Positions 1-8,539 of a DNA stretch of 64,000 nucleotides are shown piece after piece (the stretch's first letter is position 1; every line of letters starts with the position of its first letter). The DNA comes from Sphingomonadaceae bacterium. Lineage in GTDB: Bacteria > Pseudomonadota > Alphaproteobacteria > Sphingomonadales > Sphingomonadaceae. The position numbers and the translations under genes are program-made. Below the pieces are notes generated by a model, which searched no databases, was not told the DNA's origin, and saw nothing but the letters and a program-made list of their open reading frames with translations. The stretch lies in the NCBI GenBank assembly GCA_024236195.1, contig JACKKZ010000004.1, forward strand, positions 1 to 64,000. Reading direction: 5' to 3'.

Positions 1-1
1 G

Positions 2-334
2 GACCGGACCAAGGATGTGATCAAGTCGGGCGGCGAATGGATCAGCTCGGTCGAGTTGGAAAATGCCGCTGTCGGCCATCCCGAAGTGGCCGAAGCCGCC
101 GCTATCGGTATGCCGCATCCCAAGTGGGATGAACGGCCAGTGCTGTTCGTGGTGCGCAAGCCCGGTTCCGATGTTTCGGCGGAAGCCATCATCGAACATC
201 TCAAGCCGTTGATCGCCAAATGGTGGCTGCCCGACGCGGTGGAATTTGTCGAGGATATCCCGCACACCGCAACCGGCAAGATCAGCAAGAAGGACCTGCG
301 CGACAGGTTCAGCGACTACAAGTTGGCAGTCTGA
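2..334 (+). CDS. Acyl-CoA ligase (AMP-dependent), C-terminal fragment
   Basis: The frame is open at the left edge, so only the last ~110 residues are present. They match the small C-terminal domain of ANL-superfamily acyl-CoA synthetases. The fragment begins with the hinge sequence [15 protein letters not shown] and ends with [13 protein letters not shown], whose TGK lysine is the adenylation lysine of this family. The enzyme would activate a carboxylic acid to its CoA thioester in the cytoplasm. Substrate cannot be read from this domain. The stop codon is one base before the TTG of the following SDR, and a DUF1330 gene follows, so the three probably form a catabolic operon. Confidence 0.88.
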   Translation, partial: DRTKDVIKSGGEWISSVELENAAVGHPEVAEAAAIGMPHPKWDERPVLFVVRKPGSDVSAEAIIEHLKPLIAKWWLPDAVEFVEDIPHTATGKISKKDLRDRFSDYKLAV

Positions 335-335
335 A

Positions 336-1205
336 TTGGCGGATGTCCTGCTCGTAACGGGGGCGTCCAGTGGCCTGGGGGTGGAGATCGCCGCCCAGGC
401 CGCGCAGGCGGGCTATCGCACCTATGCCACGATGCGGGATACCGCGAAACGCGCTGCGCTGGATGAAGCTGCCAGCGCGGCGGGGGCAACGATTGAAGTG
501 CTGCCGCTGGATGTGACAGACAGTGCTTCTGTGGACCGGGCCATCGCCACGGTGTTGGAGCGGGAAGGGCGCATAGATGTGCTGATCGCCAATGCCGGGG
601 TCGGCTTTGTCCGCACCACCGAACAAGCCAGCGATGAAGATGTCACCTGGGTGATGGATACCAATTTCCACGGCGTGCTGCGTTGCACGCGGGCGGTGCT
701 GCCCCATATGCGCGCAGCGGGCCGGGGCCGGGTGGTAGCGGTGAGTTCCATTGGCGGGTTGGTGGGCCAGCCGATGAACGAGATATACTGTGCCTCCAAA
801 TTCGCATTGGAGGGATATTTCGAAGCCTTGTCCACCTATGTCACGCCCGCTTTCGGAGTGCATTTCACGGTGGTGGAGCCCGGCGCGATCAGCAGCGATT
901 TTGCCGCCAATGTCATGCAGCAGATCGGGCGCAGCGGCGGATTGCTGGAAGATGATTATGCGCCGATCATGCAGCGTTATCTGGCGGATCGGGAATGGAA
1001 ACGCGATCCCGGCCTTTACCAGTCTCCGGCAGAAGTCGCCGCGAAAGTGATGGAAGGCCTGGCCATGGATTGTCCGCCCTTGCGGATGCGGACATCCGAC
1101 TGGGCGGAAAACTTCTGCCAGCTCAAGACCGGGCTTGATCCGGATGGCCTGAAACAGGCCGGGCAGGTAAGCCGCATGATGCTCGGCGAATTCACCAACG
1201 ATTGA
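336..1205 (+). CDS. SDR family oxidoreductase
   Basis: Classical short-chain dehydrogenase of about 289 residues. The Rossmann motif TGASSGLG lies at about residues 8-15, NAGVGF follows, and the catalytic YCASK sits about 150 residues in. The frame stays open upstream, but the family N-terminus begins just before the glycine motif. The best start is therefore the TTG at 336, one base after the ligase stop, which implies translational coupling. It should be an NAD(P)-dependent oxidoreductase acting on a hydroxyl or carbonyl of the compound handled by the neighbouring acyl-CoA ligase; the substrate is unknown. Confidence 0.85.
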   Translation: MADVLLVTGASSGLGVEIAAQAAQAGYRTYATMRDTAKRAALDEAASAAGATIEVLPLDVTDSASVDRAIATVLEREGRIDVLIANAGVGFVRTTEQASDEDVTWVMDTNFHGVLRCTRAVLPHMRAAGRGRVVAVSSIGGLVGQPMNEIYCASKFALEGYFEALSTYVTPAFGVHFTVVEPGAISSDFAANVMQQIGRSGGLLEDDYAPIMQRYLADREWKRDPGLYQSPAEVAAKVMEGLAMDCPPLRMRTSDWAENFCQLKTGLDPDGLKQAGQVSRMMLGEFTND

Positions 1206-1219
1206 GAAGGAGAGGGCGC

Positions 1220-1654
1220 ATGATGGATTGCTATATCGACCCAAGCCGGGCCAATTTCGAAGCGTTCAAGGCCCTGCCGCGCGATGAGCCGATCCATATG
1301 CTCAACCTGCTACGCTATCGCGAACAGGCAGAATATCCGGACGGGCATGACCATGCGGGCAAGGGCTGGAGCGGCCAGCGCGCCTATCAGGAATATGGCA
1401 AGACCAGCGGCCCGATCTTCCGCCGTGTGGGCGGCACTATCGTCTGGCGCGGGGCCTTCCAGTGCATGGTGACGGGGCCGGACGAGATGCGCTGGGATGA
1501 TGGCTTTGTCGCGCAATATCCCAATAGCGCGGCGTTTTTCGAGATGATCAAGGATCCGGAATACCAGCTTGCCGTGGTCAATCGCACTGCCGCGCTGGTT
1601 GATAGCCGCCTGGTCCGGTTCAAGCCGGGCGAGGGCGGGAACGGTTTTGGCTGA
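1220..1654 (+). CDS. DUF1330 family protein
   Basis: Small protein of 144 residues with the DUF1330 pattern: MLNLLRYREQAEYPDG near residue 24, then AYQEYGKTSGPIFRRVGGTIVWRG. This is a ferredoxin-like alpha/beta fold of unknown biochemistry that often accompanies fatty-acid or xenobiotic catabolic genes. A Shine-Dalgarno (AAGGAGAGG) lies about 7 bases before ATG 1220, which decides between the nearby starts. It lies 14 bases after the SDR stop and is probably the last gene of that operon. Confidence 0.75.
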   Translation: MMDCYIDPSRANFEAFKALPRDEPIHMLNLLRYREQAEYPDGHDHAGKGWSGQRAYQEYGKTSGPIFRRVGGTIVWRGAFQCMVTGPDEMRWDDGFVAQYPNSAAFFEMIKDPEYQLAVVNRTAALVDSRLVRFKPGEGGNGFG

Positions 1655-1705
1655 CCAAAACGGGGGGAGCGGCCCGATCTGGGCACTGCTCCCCCGGATC
1701 AGCGA

Positions 1706-2212
1706 TCACTTGCCGTAAAGCTCGTCATTCATCTTCTTGAGCATGTCGGAATAGACCTGCAGCTGGACGCGATAGTTTTCCATCGTGATCCCGCCATCAA
1801 CGATCATATAGGCCTGCACAACCGGGCGACCGTCGGTCATCTGGTAGCTCTTGCCTGCGGACCATTTCGCGTTGAAATCAATGGTGCGCTGCTTGATTTC
1901 AGCCTCGCTCATCCCTGTTGGCTTGCCAAAACGGGCAGAAATGCTGGTGCCTTTGCAAATGCCGGTGCTGTCGCTGCAGGCGGTAAAGCGCAGGGTTGCG
2001 CGCAGGCCATTGGGGAAGGTGATCAGGTAATCGCCAAAATCATTCTTGGCCGGTTCCCAGGTTGCCCCCATGCGGCGCAAGGTTGCGAAGAGGATATCCT
2101 CGTTGAACTCGGTAATGACCTTGGAAGCCTGGAATTCTTCGGCATTTGCAGGCGTGGCGGCCAGTCCGGCAGTGGTTGCCATCATGGCGGCGGCGATCAT
2201 GAATTTACGCAT
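1706..2212 (-). CDS. Secreted YbjN-domain-like protein
   Basis: 168 residues with a clear Sec signal peptide (MRKFMIAAAMMATTAGLA, then ATPANAEE, cleavage near residue 25). The mature part has the YbjN-like arrangement: a helix (LFATLRRMGATWE), a strand pair (DYLITFPNGLRATLRF), a two-cysteine segment (CSDSTGICKG) and a terminal long helix. Expected in the periplasm. YbjN-domain proteins are linked to type III chaperone-like folds and stress phenotypes, but no specific role can be assigned here. It is a single gene, in the same direction as the downstream-lying moaB/transglycosylase block but not coupled to it. Confidence 0.65.
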   Translation of the reverse strand: MRKFMIAAAMMATTAGLAATPANAEEFQASKVITEFNEDILFATLRRMGATWEPAKNDFGDYLITFPNGLRATLRFTACSDSTGICKGTSISARFGKPTGMSEAEIKQRTIDFNAKWSAGKSYQMTDGRPVVQAYMIVDGGITMENYRVQLQVYSDMLKKMNDELYGK

Positions 2213-2285
2213 TTGGTCCCCCTTATGTGATGCGATGCCCAGTTTAACGGGCGAAAAACTGTGCGCAAGGCTGCACCAGCGAGTG

Positions 2286-3371
2286 TTACAGCAAGCTTAA
2301 CTGGCCGCCGGGCGCTGGCGGTCGGAATTGGCTGCAATCCAGCTCGAAAGGGGGATTGTCTATTCCACAACGTCGCCGCGCCTTGTGGAAACGGGTGCGG
2401 AACAGCTCCCCCCATACGCCATGCGGCTTCATCCGTTCAAAAAAGCGCGATTCATTGTCTTTCCCCCCGCGAAGAGCCTGAACAATGGACATGACTTTGC
2501 CGGCGCGTTCCGGGAAATGCACGTCCAGCCATTCGCGGAACAGCGGGGCCACTTCATGCGGCAGCCGCAGCATGATCCAGCTGGCGGAACGGACACCGCG
2601 CGCGGCGGCCTCGGTCAGGATATGTTCCATGAATTCGTCGGTAATGGCGGGAATGATCGGCGCAACGGAGACATGGGCGGGGATGCCTGCTGCCGCCAGT
2701 TTCCCCAGTGCATCGAGCCGTTTGCGTGGTGAAGCTGCGCGCGGTTCGAGCTTGCCTGACAGCACCGGGTCGAGGCTGGTGACGGAAATAGCGACAGCGA
2801 CGAGATTGTGCTGCGCCAGCTCTGCCAGCAGGTCGATATCCGCCAGCACCCGGTCGCTCTTGGTCGTGATGGTCACCGGGTGGCGCGTGTCGAGGCACAC
2901 CTCCAGCACCTGCCGCGTGAGGCGATAGCGCGCTTCGATCGGCTGGTAGGGATCGGTGTTGGTGCCCATCGCAATCGGGGCCGGGCGATATTTGCGCCGC
3001 GCCAGCGTTGCGCGCAGCAGCCGTGCAGCATTGGGTTTGGCAAACAGCTGCGTCTCGAAATCTAGCCCCGGTGACAGGTCGTGATAGGCATGGGTCGGGC
3101 GGGCATAGCAATAGACGCAGCCATGCTCGCAGCCACGATAGGCGTTGATCGAGCGGTCAAACGGGATGTCGGGTGACTGGTTGAAGCTGAGGATTGTTTT
3201 CGGATGTTCCTCGGTCACATGGGTGCGCAGCTTGACCGGCGGCCCGTCCAGCGCCTGCACATGGTCGCGCCAGTCGCCATCTGCCTCGCGAGTCGCAAGT
3301 CCGAAACGCTGAGGAACCGCGCCAGACTGCGCGCCGCGACCGTGGACCGGTTGTTTGCTGGAACGTTCCAT
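2286..3371 (-). CDS. PA0069-family radical SAM protein
   Basis: 361-residue radical SAM protein of the PA0069/Rv2578c type, related to spore-photoproduct-lyase-like enzymes. The iron-sulfur cluster cysteines are CEHGCVYC (C81, C85, C88), followed by ARPTHAYHDLSPGLDFETQL and the conserved MGTNTDPYQPIE segment. HGRGAQ near residue 10 is the usual family N-terminus, so ATG 3371 is preferred over the in-frame TTG at 3425, which lies inside a dispersed repeat. The physiological reaction is not established for this subfamily. A GAAC-N7-GAAC repeat five bases upstream of the start suggests SOS control. No Shine-Dalgarno is visible, and a TATACG -10-like hexamer lies 8 bases before ATG, so a leaderless transcript is possible. 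Confidence 0.88.
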   Translation of the reverse strand: MERSSKQPVHGRGAQSGAVPQRFGLATREADGDWRDHVQALDGPPVKLRTHVTEEHPKTILSFNQSPDIPFDRSINAYRGCEHGCVYCYARPTHAYHDLSPGLDFETQLFAKPNAARLLRATLARRKYRPAPIAMGTNTDPYQPIEARYRLTRQVLEVCLDTRHPVTITTKSDRVLADIDLLAELAQHNLVAVAISVTSLDPVLSGKLEPRAASPRKRLDALGKLAAAGIPAHVSVAPIIPAITDEFMEHILTEAAARGVRSASWIMLRLPHEVAPLFREWLDVHFPERAGKVMSIVQALRGGKDNESRFFERMKPHGVWGELFRTRFHKARRRCGIDNPPFELDCSQFRPPAPGGQLSLL

Positions 3372-3376
3372 GTTTG

Positions 3377-3391
3377 GAACGTATAGTGAAC
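3377..3391 (-). promoter_or_regulatory. Candidate LexA (SOS) box, GAAC-N7-GAAC
   Basis: On the minus strand the sequence reads GTTC-ACTATAC-GTTC, a perfect instance of the direct-repeat LexA box known from alphaproteobacteria (GTTC-N7-GTTC). It ends five bases before the ATG of the radical SAM gene and covers a TATACG -10-like hexamer, so a bound repressor would block transcription. A 6 bp inverted repeat, GTTCCA-TGTT-TGGAAC (3365-3380), overlaps it. Confidence 0.65.
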
Positions 3392-3414
3392 AAAGGCGAT
3401 CGACGCTAGTTATG

Positions 3415-3633
3415 TTTCGCGCCAAGGCGCCAAGACACGAAGGGGGCAGCTCCGGCGGCAGCCGGCACTCAGAAGCGCAACCTTGCCGCGGATTGTGATG
3501 GTAGTATTCTTTGAGTGTCCGCTGCTGCCGGCGAGACAGCTTCGCGTCCCTTCAATAGGCTAAGCAAAGGCCTCGTGTGAACCGCCCCGGCAAAGCCGCA
3601 ACCTTCTTGGCGACTTGGCGTCTTGGCGCGAAA
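3415..3633. repeat. Dispersed inverted-repeat element, copy A (219 bp)
   Basis: Left arm 3415-3442 starts TTTCGCGCCAAGGCGCCAAG and right arm 3603-3633 ends CTTGGCGCGAAA; the two are approximate inverted copies made of tandem ~8 bp units. A CCGGCAAAGCCGCAACC segment just before the right arm recurs at copies B and C, and a CGGCGGCAGCCGG hairpin-like motif lies inside. No open frame in the interior has recognisable protein content. It fills the gap between the radical SAM gene and moaB. Confidence 0.75.
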
Positions 3634-3644
3634 CGATAAGAAGC

Positions 3645-4172
3645 CTAATGCTCCCGCAGGCGCGGCATCAGTTCCACGAAATTGCATGGCCGGTTGCGGC
3701 TGTCGAGCTGTTCGGCGAGGATCCCGTCCCAGCCATCCTTCACTGCGCCGTTGGAGCCGGGCAGGGCGAAGATATAAGTCCCGCGCGCAACCACCGCGAG
3801 CGCACGGCTTTGGACCGTGCTGGTGCCGATGGTCTGGTAGCTGATCCAGCGGAACAGCTCGCCAAAGCCGGGGATTTCCTTGTCCTTGATCCGGTCCAGC
3901 GCTTCCGGCGTAACGTCGCGCCCGGTCAGTCCGGTGCCGCCGGTGGAGACAATCGCGTCAATCGCCGGATCGTCGATCCAGTTGTTGAGCCGCTTGACCA
4001 GCACGGTCGCATCGTCTTTCTCGATTGCCCGTGCGGCCAGCTTGTGCCCGGCGCCCCTGATCCGTTCGGCGAGGATATCGCCCGACGTATCATCCTCCGG
4101 TCCGCGCGTGTCGGACACGGTCAGCAGCGCGATATTGATTGGTTTGAACTGCCGGGAAGTGTCGATGGCCAT
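3645..4172 (-). CDS. moaB: Molybdenum cofactor biosynthesis protein B
   Basis: 175 residues of the MogA/MoaB family, which adenylylates molybdopterin before molybdate insertion. Visible motifs are LTVSDTRGPEDDTSG near residue 17 and VSTGGTGLTGRDVTPEAL near residue 79, the ligand-binding glycine-rich loop. The ATG overlaps the stop of the upstream lytic transglycosylase by one base, so it is the last gene of a coupled three-gene unit. The association with a transglycosylase and a UDG-like protein is positional rather than an obvious pathway. Cytoplasmic. Confidence 0.9.
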   Translation of the reverse strand: MAIDTSRQFKPINIALLTVSDTRGPEDDTSGDILAERIRGAGHKLAARAIEKDDATVLVKRLNNWIDDPAIDAIVSTGGTGLTGRDVTPEALDRIKDKEIPGFGELFRWISYQTIGTSTVQSRALAVVARGTYIFALPGSNGAVKDGWDGILAEQLDSRNRPCNFVELMPRLREH

Positions 4173-5941
4173 CAGTTGGCCCGCGTCAGCCGCACGGCAT
4201 TCGCGCCGGACAGTTCAGGGAAAGTCGGCCACATGCCTTGCGCCAGCGCCTTGCGGCTTTCCGATGCGCCGCCTGCCTGCCGCTCATACATCCAGTAATT
4301 GCGCATCACGATGGCGACATAGCCGCGGGTTTCCCAATAGGGGATGCTCTCCATATAGAGCAGCGGGTCGCCCTGGTCGTTGATTTCCGTATTCCAGCGC
4401 GAGACCGGGGAGAGACCGGCATTGTATGCCGCCATGATCTTGGGCAGCAGCCCGCCGGTTGCTGCACTGTCACGCAGCATCTGCAAATGGCTCTGGCCGA
4501 AAGCGAGGTTTACCGCCGGTTTGTTGAGATCGCTGGCATTGCCGCTGTAGCCCAGCTTGCGCGAATGGTCCTTCGCCGCAGCGGGCATGATCTGCATGAG
4601 CCCGCGCGCACCGGCGGGGCTGACGACACTGGCGCGGAACACCGATTCCTGCAGCGTATGCGCATAGGCCAGCGCCGGATCGACCTTCCAGCCATCCACC
4701 GGGGTCCAGCGGGGGGCGGGATAGCGCAGCGCCGGGTCCGCCTGTCCGCCACGCGGGGCGTTATGCGCCATCCACAATTGGGTGGAAGGCAGGCCGAGTT
4801 CGCGGGCGAGGCGCGATAGCGAGTCATATTCCGACGGATCGCCAATCCGTGCCTGATGGCGCAGGATTTCATCCGCCAGCCCATCCTGCCCGATCTCCGC
4901 CAGAGCGACAGCCGCACGGACATTAGGTTCGTCACGCAGGCGGCTCCAGTCGGTCATGTCAAAGTCAGGCGTTTCACCGGCGCGGGGCAAGTCCTGGCCC
5001 AATTGTTCGCGGGCGAGCATTCCGTATAGTGTCTCATCTAGCTGCGCTGCGCCGCGCAATTCCTCGGCGGCTTTCTCCGGATAGCGGCAGCGCACATTGG
5101 CACGGCTCGACCAGTAGAAAGCCGCGGCGGCCAGTTCGGCATTCTGCGCCCCGCGCGCGGCACGGGCGAAATTCTCCGCCGCAGCTTCGCAATCATCCAT
5201 GCGCCATGCAGCGAGCCCAGCGGTCCAGTCTGCCTCAGCTACCCATGCCCCGGCACCACCATCGCGGGCGGTCATGGCCAGCGCATAGGCCTGCGCATCC
5301 TTGTTCTCGATGTAATAGCTCCACGCGACGCGCTGGCGCCATTCTGCGCGGGCCGAGGGGCTTAGCCCTGCATCAATCCCGTCCAGCAATTGCCGCGCGC
5401 CATCCGGGTCGTCATCCGAAATGCGGGCAAGGATCGCGCTGCGGATTGATCCCGGCATGGAACCATCATCAATCGAACGCGGGCGAATCCGCTTGGGCGA
5501 ATGCGGCTGGCTGACAAAGCTGCGCTCCACCGGCAGCGAAGGAATGGTCGCAAGCCCGCGCTTCTGGCCAAGGCTGGCAAGCTGTTCCGCCTGGGGCAAC
5601 AGGCTGCCTGAGCGGAACCAGTTTCCAATCGCGTCCTCTTCCACGCGCGGGCTGGCCGGGTGGAGGTAATATTCCGCGCGCGCCACATCATGCAGCGGGC
5701 CATCGGCGCGCTCTGCAAACAGCGCATCGACGCGGTTCCAGTCCTTGCGCTCAATCGCGTTGAACAATTCCTGATAATAGGTCCGGTCGGCCTTGCTCAG
5801 CAGTTCGGGCACATTGCTGGAGGTGGCACGGGCGCGGAAATATTCCGCTGCACTGCTATTGGCATGAGCAGGCATGGAGACAGCACATGCAGCCAGTGCC
5901 GCCACAGCCATTCCGATGAGTGTCTTGCCCTGTATAGCCAT
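4172..5941 (-). CDS. Soluble lytic murein transglycosylase (Slt family)
   Basis: 589 residues from ATG 5941. A signal peptide (MAIQGKTLIGMAVAALAA, ending PAHA) is followed by a long helical superhelix domain and a C-terminal SLT lysozyme-like domain. The catalytic glutamate is in QESVF at about residue 432. It is followed by the family motifs ARGLMQIMP and AAYNAGLSPVSRW. The enzyme would cleave the MurNAc-GlcNAc bond in the periplasm with formation of 1,6-anhydroMurNAc. ATG 5941 overlaps the upstream stop by one base and places the signal peptide at the N-terminus; an earlier ATG seven codons upstream is less likely. Confidence 0.92.
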   Translation of the reverse strand: MAIQGKTLIGMAVAALAACAVSMPAHANSSAAEYFRARATSSNVPELLSKADRTYYQELFNAIERKDWNRVDALFAERADGPLHDVARAEYYLHPASPRVEEDAIGNWFRSGSLLPQAEQLASLGQKRGLATIPSLPVERSFVSQPHSPKRIRPRSIDDGSMPGSIRSAILARISDDDPDGARQLLDGIDAGLSPSARAEWRQRVAWSYYIENKDAQAYALAMTARDGGAGAWVAEADWTAGLAAWRMDDCEAAAENFARAARGAQNAELAAAAFYWSSRANVRCRYPEKAAEELRGAAQLDETLYGMLAREQLGQDLPRAGETPDFDMTDWSRLRDEPNVRAAVALAEIGQDGLADEILRHQARIGDPSEYDSLSRLARELGLPSTQLWMAHNAPRGGQADPALRYPAPRWTPVDGWKVDPALAYAHTLQESVFRASVVSPAGARGLMQIMPAAAKDHSRKLGYSGNASDLNKPAVNLAFGQSHLQMLRDSAATGGLLPKIMAAYNAGLSPVSRWNTEINDQGDPLLYMESIPYWETRGYVAIVMRNYWMYERQAGGASESRKALAQGMWPTFPELSGANAVRLTRAN

Positions 5942-6723
5942 CACGACCAGTCTTCCGTCCATTCGAGCCAGCGCCGCCAGAACCGGGCCCGCCTGCCTGC
6001 ATGCACCAGCAGGCTTTCCAGGCTTCCCGCAGCAAGAGCCGGTATGCTTCTGCCTTCATGGTTAAAAAGTCGTAAAGCGGCAGGGTCTTGCGCCATGTCG
6101 TGCCCAAGAAGCGGCAGAATGTTGCGTCCGAAGGCAAGAATCCGTTCAGGTCTTGCGAGGGCGATGTGATGGGCGGTGATTTCAGCGAGACCTGCACCAT
6201 GCAGGGCCGGCCAGTCGGGCAGCGGCGTATGGCGTGGCAAAGCCGTTGCGACATAGCATTGCGACGGCTCCAGCCCCATCGCCAGCAGCATGTTGTCGAG
6301 CAGCCGGCCTTGCGGCCCGGAGAGCAGCGCGTCGCGGTCCTCCGCTTCGGGCTGCTCCACCAGCAGCATCAGCTTGGCGCCCTGTTTGCCGCGCGGGGCG
6401 ATACGCGGATGTGTGCCTCCCTGGTCGAGAGATTTTTCCACCAGCCACCATTCCGCAAATTTGCTGAACTCGGCAGGCCATGATGCACGATCCCCGCCCA
6501 GTTTGGGCATGTCCGCAACCTGCGGCGCGATCGGCGGGCGCTCCGGGATCGGGCGCGGGGGAGGGGGCGCTGCCGCTGCGGCATCGCCAGCTTGCGTATC
6601 CTCCGCTTCCAGCCAGCCCTGCGCATCATCGGCGAAGTCATACTCCACGCCCGCTTCGCGCCACCATTGCAGCGCGGCAGCTATCTCGTCTGCCAGTTGG
6701 GTTGAGGAAGGGGGCTGTGCCAT
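5941..6723 (-). CDS. Uracil-DNA glycosylase superfamily protein
   Basis: 260 residues. An acidic N-terminus and a proline/alanine linker (AAAAAPPPPRPIPERPP) precede a domain resembling family-4-like UDGs: LMLLVEQPEAEDRDALLSG, then GRLLDNMLLAMGL, CYVATALPRHTPLPDW and a late ILAFGRNILPLLGH. The four iron-sulfur cysteines of canonical family 4 enzymes are not obvious, so glycosylase activity is uncertain. ATG 6723 is chosen because the frame upstream of it is low-complexity and lies under the divergent ETF-QO gene. First gene of a unit with slt and moaB, coupled by one-base overlaps. Confidence 0.7.
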   Translation of the reverse strand: MAQPPSSTQLADEIAAALQWWREAGVEYDFADDAQGWLEAEDTQAGDAAAAAPPPPRPIPERPPIAPQVADMPKLGGDRASWPAEFSKFAEWWLVEKSLDQGGTHPRIAPRGKQGAKLMLLVEQPEAEDRDALLSGPQGRLLDNMLLAMGLEPSQCYVATALPRHTPLPDWPALHGAGLAEITAHHIALARPERILAFGRNILPLLGHDMAQDPAALRLFNHEGRSIPALAAGSLESLLVHAGRRARFWRRWLEWTEDWS

Positions 6724-6808
6724 GTCTGTCGGGTCTTGACCTGTCACGCCGCAGCAATCAAGGCGTTCTGGCAACAGATAGAGCGCAAAAGCGAAGGAAT
6801 TTGGGGAA

Positions 6809-8458
6809 ATGAGCGAACGCGAATCCATGCCGTGCGATGTCGTCATCGTCGGGGGCGGGCCTGCAGGCCTTTCGGCAGCGATCCGTCTCAAACAGCTCAA
6901 TGAAGAGCTGGAAGTGGTGCTGCTGGAAAAAGGCTCTGAAATCGGGGCGCATATCCTCTCCGGCGCGGTCGTCGATCCCAAGGCGCTGGACGAGCTGCTG
7001 CCCGAATGGCGCGACATGGATTGCCCCATGGCAGAGACCCCTGTCACCGATAACTGGCACTGGCACCTGTCCAAATCGGGCAAGTTCGACATGCCGCATT
7101 TCATCATGCCGCCCTTCATGTCGAATGACGGGAACTACACCGGCTCACTCGGCAATCTCTGCCGCTGGCTCGCCGAACAGGCCGAAGCGCTGGGCGTGAT
7201 GGTCTTCCCCGGCTTCCCCGCTTCGGAAGTGATGTTTGACGAAAACGGTGCTGTTGCCGGTGTCATCACGCAGGACATGGGTGTCGCCGCTGACGGTTCG
7301 CACAAGGGCGAATTCGAACCCGGCATGGAAATCCACGCCAAATACACGCTCTTTGCCGAGGGTGCGCGTGGCCATCTGACCAAGCGGATGAAGGCGCATT
7401 TCGACCTTGAGGCTGAATGCCAGCCGCAGGTCTATGGCATCGGCATCAAGGAATTGTGGGACATTGATCCCGCCAAGCACGAGCCGGGCCGCGTGATCCA
7501 CACGCAAGGCTGGCCGCTTTCGGAAAGCGACAGCTGGGGCGGTGGCTTCCTCTATCATCAGGCCAATGGCCAGGTGGCCCTGGGCTTCGTGACCGCGCTC
7601 GATTATGCCAACCCGTGGGTCAGCCCGTTCCAGGAATTCCAGCGCTGGAAAACGCATCCGGCAATCCGCGAATATCTCGAAGGCGGCAAGCGCGTGGCCT
7701 ATGGCGCGCGCGCTATCAACGAAGGTGGCTGGCAGTCCGTGCCCAAGCTGGCTTTCCCCGGCGGCGCGCTGATTGGCTGTTCGGCTGGCTTCGTGAACGT
7801 CCCCCGCATCAAGGGCACGCATACCGCGATGAAGAGCGGGATGCTGGCCGCAGAGAGCATCGCCGCCGCTATCGGTGCGGGTGCCGAGCATACCGAACTG
7901 GCCGACTATGATGCAGCCGTGCGCGACAGCTGGATCGCGACCGAGCTCAAGAAGGTGAAGAACGCACAGCCCGCCGTGGCCAAGTTTGGCGGCGATCTGG
8001 GCACTGTCTTTGCTGGCATCGACATGTGGATGCGCACGTTAAAAATCGGCCTGCCGATCACGATGAGGCATACGCCGGACTATGAGCATACGGGCCGAGC
8101 AGACCTCTATCCCAAGATCGACTATCCCAAGCCCGACGGCGTGATCAGCTTCGACCGCCTGACCAGTGTCAGCTACAGCTACACCAACCATGCCGAAGAC
8201 CAGCCGTGCCATCTGGTGCTGAAGGATGAAGCGCTGCAAAAAGCGAGCGAACTCGGCCTCTATGGCGGCCCCTCCGCCCGCTATTGCCCGGCCGGGGTCT
8301 ATGAATGGCTGGAGGACGAGAATACGGGCGAGAAGACCTTCCAGATCAACTCCCAAAACTGCGTCCACTGCAAGACCTGCGACATCAAGGACCCGAACCA
8401 GAACATCACCTGGGTCACGCCCGAAGGCGGCGGCGGGCCGAATTATCCGAATATGTGA
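6809..8458 (+). CDS. Electron transfer flavoprotein-ubiquinone oxidoreductase
   Basis: 549 residues, the usual length for ETF-QO. The N-terminal FAD site is VIVGGGPAGLSAAIRL. The middle holds the family segments SGAVVDPKALDELLPEW and GCSAGFVNVPRIKGTHTAMK. The C-terminal ferredoxin-like domain has the [4Fe-4S] ligands in CPAGVYEW and CVHCKTCDIKDPNQNI, and the family ending GGGGPNYPNM. This monotopic inner-membrane enzyme passes electrons from acyl-CoA dehydrogenases via ETF to ubiquinone, which fits the fatty-acid catabolic genes in the window. It is transcribed alone, divergent from the UDG-like gene across an 85 base gap. Confidence 0.97.
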   Translation: MSERESMPCDVVIVGGGPAGLSAAIRLKQLNEELEVVLLEKGSEIGAHILSGAVVDPKALDELLPEWRDMDCPMAETPVTDNWHWHLSKSGKFDMPHFIMPPFMSNDGNYTGSLGNLCRWLAEQAEALGVMVFPGFPASEVMFDENGAVAGVITQDMGVAADGSHKGEFEPGMEIHAKYTLFAEGARGHLTKRMKAHFDLEAECQPQVYGIGIKELWDIDPAKHEPGRVIHTQGWPLSESDSWGGGFLYHQANGQVALGFVTALDYANPWVSPFQEFQRWKTHPAIREYLEGGKRVAYGARAINEGGWQSVPKLAFPGGALIGCSAGFVNVPRIKGTHTAMKSGMLAAESIAAAIGAGAEHTELADYDAAVRDSWIATELKKVKNAQPAVAKFGGDLGTVFAGIDMWMRTLKIGLPITMRHTPDYEHTGRADLYPKIDYPKPDGVISFDRLTSVSYSYTNHAEDQPCHLVLKDEALQKASELGLYGGPSARYCPAGVYEWLEDENTGEKTFQINSQNCVHCKTCDIKDPNQNITWVTPEGGGGPNYPNM

Positions 8459-8464
8459 TCCATT

Positions 8465-8483
8465 CCTCCCCGAAATGGGGAGG
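8465..8483. terminator. Hairpin after ETF-QO
   Basis: CCTCCCC-GAAAT-GGGGAGG, a perfect 7 bp stem six bases after the ETF-QO stop. There is no U-tract. It is the short form of the CCTCCCC palindrome that also follows lepA, so it may be a REP-type element that doubles as an RNA 3' end. Confidence 0.5.
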
Positions 8484-8539
8484 GGGGCACATATCGGGCT
8501 CGAAGTGATAGACAATCGTATTGCTAGGGTAGCTTGTTT

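Noticed and set aside
8465..8483. Strong Rho-independent terminator
   Set aside because: The stem is good but no T-tract follows, and the same CCTCCCC palindrome recurs after lepA. It is listed only as a hairpin with modest confidence.
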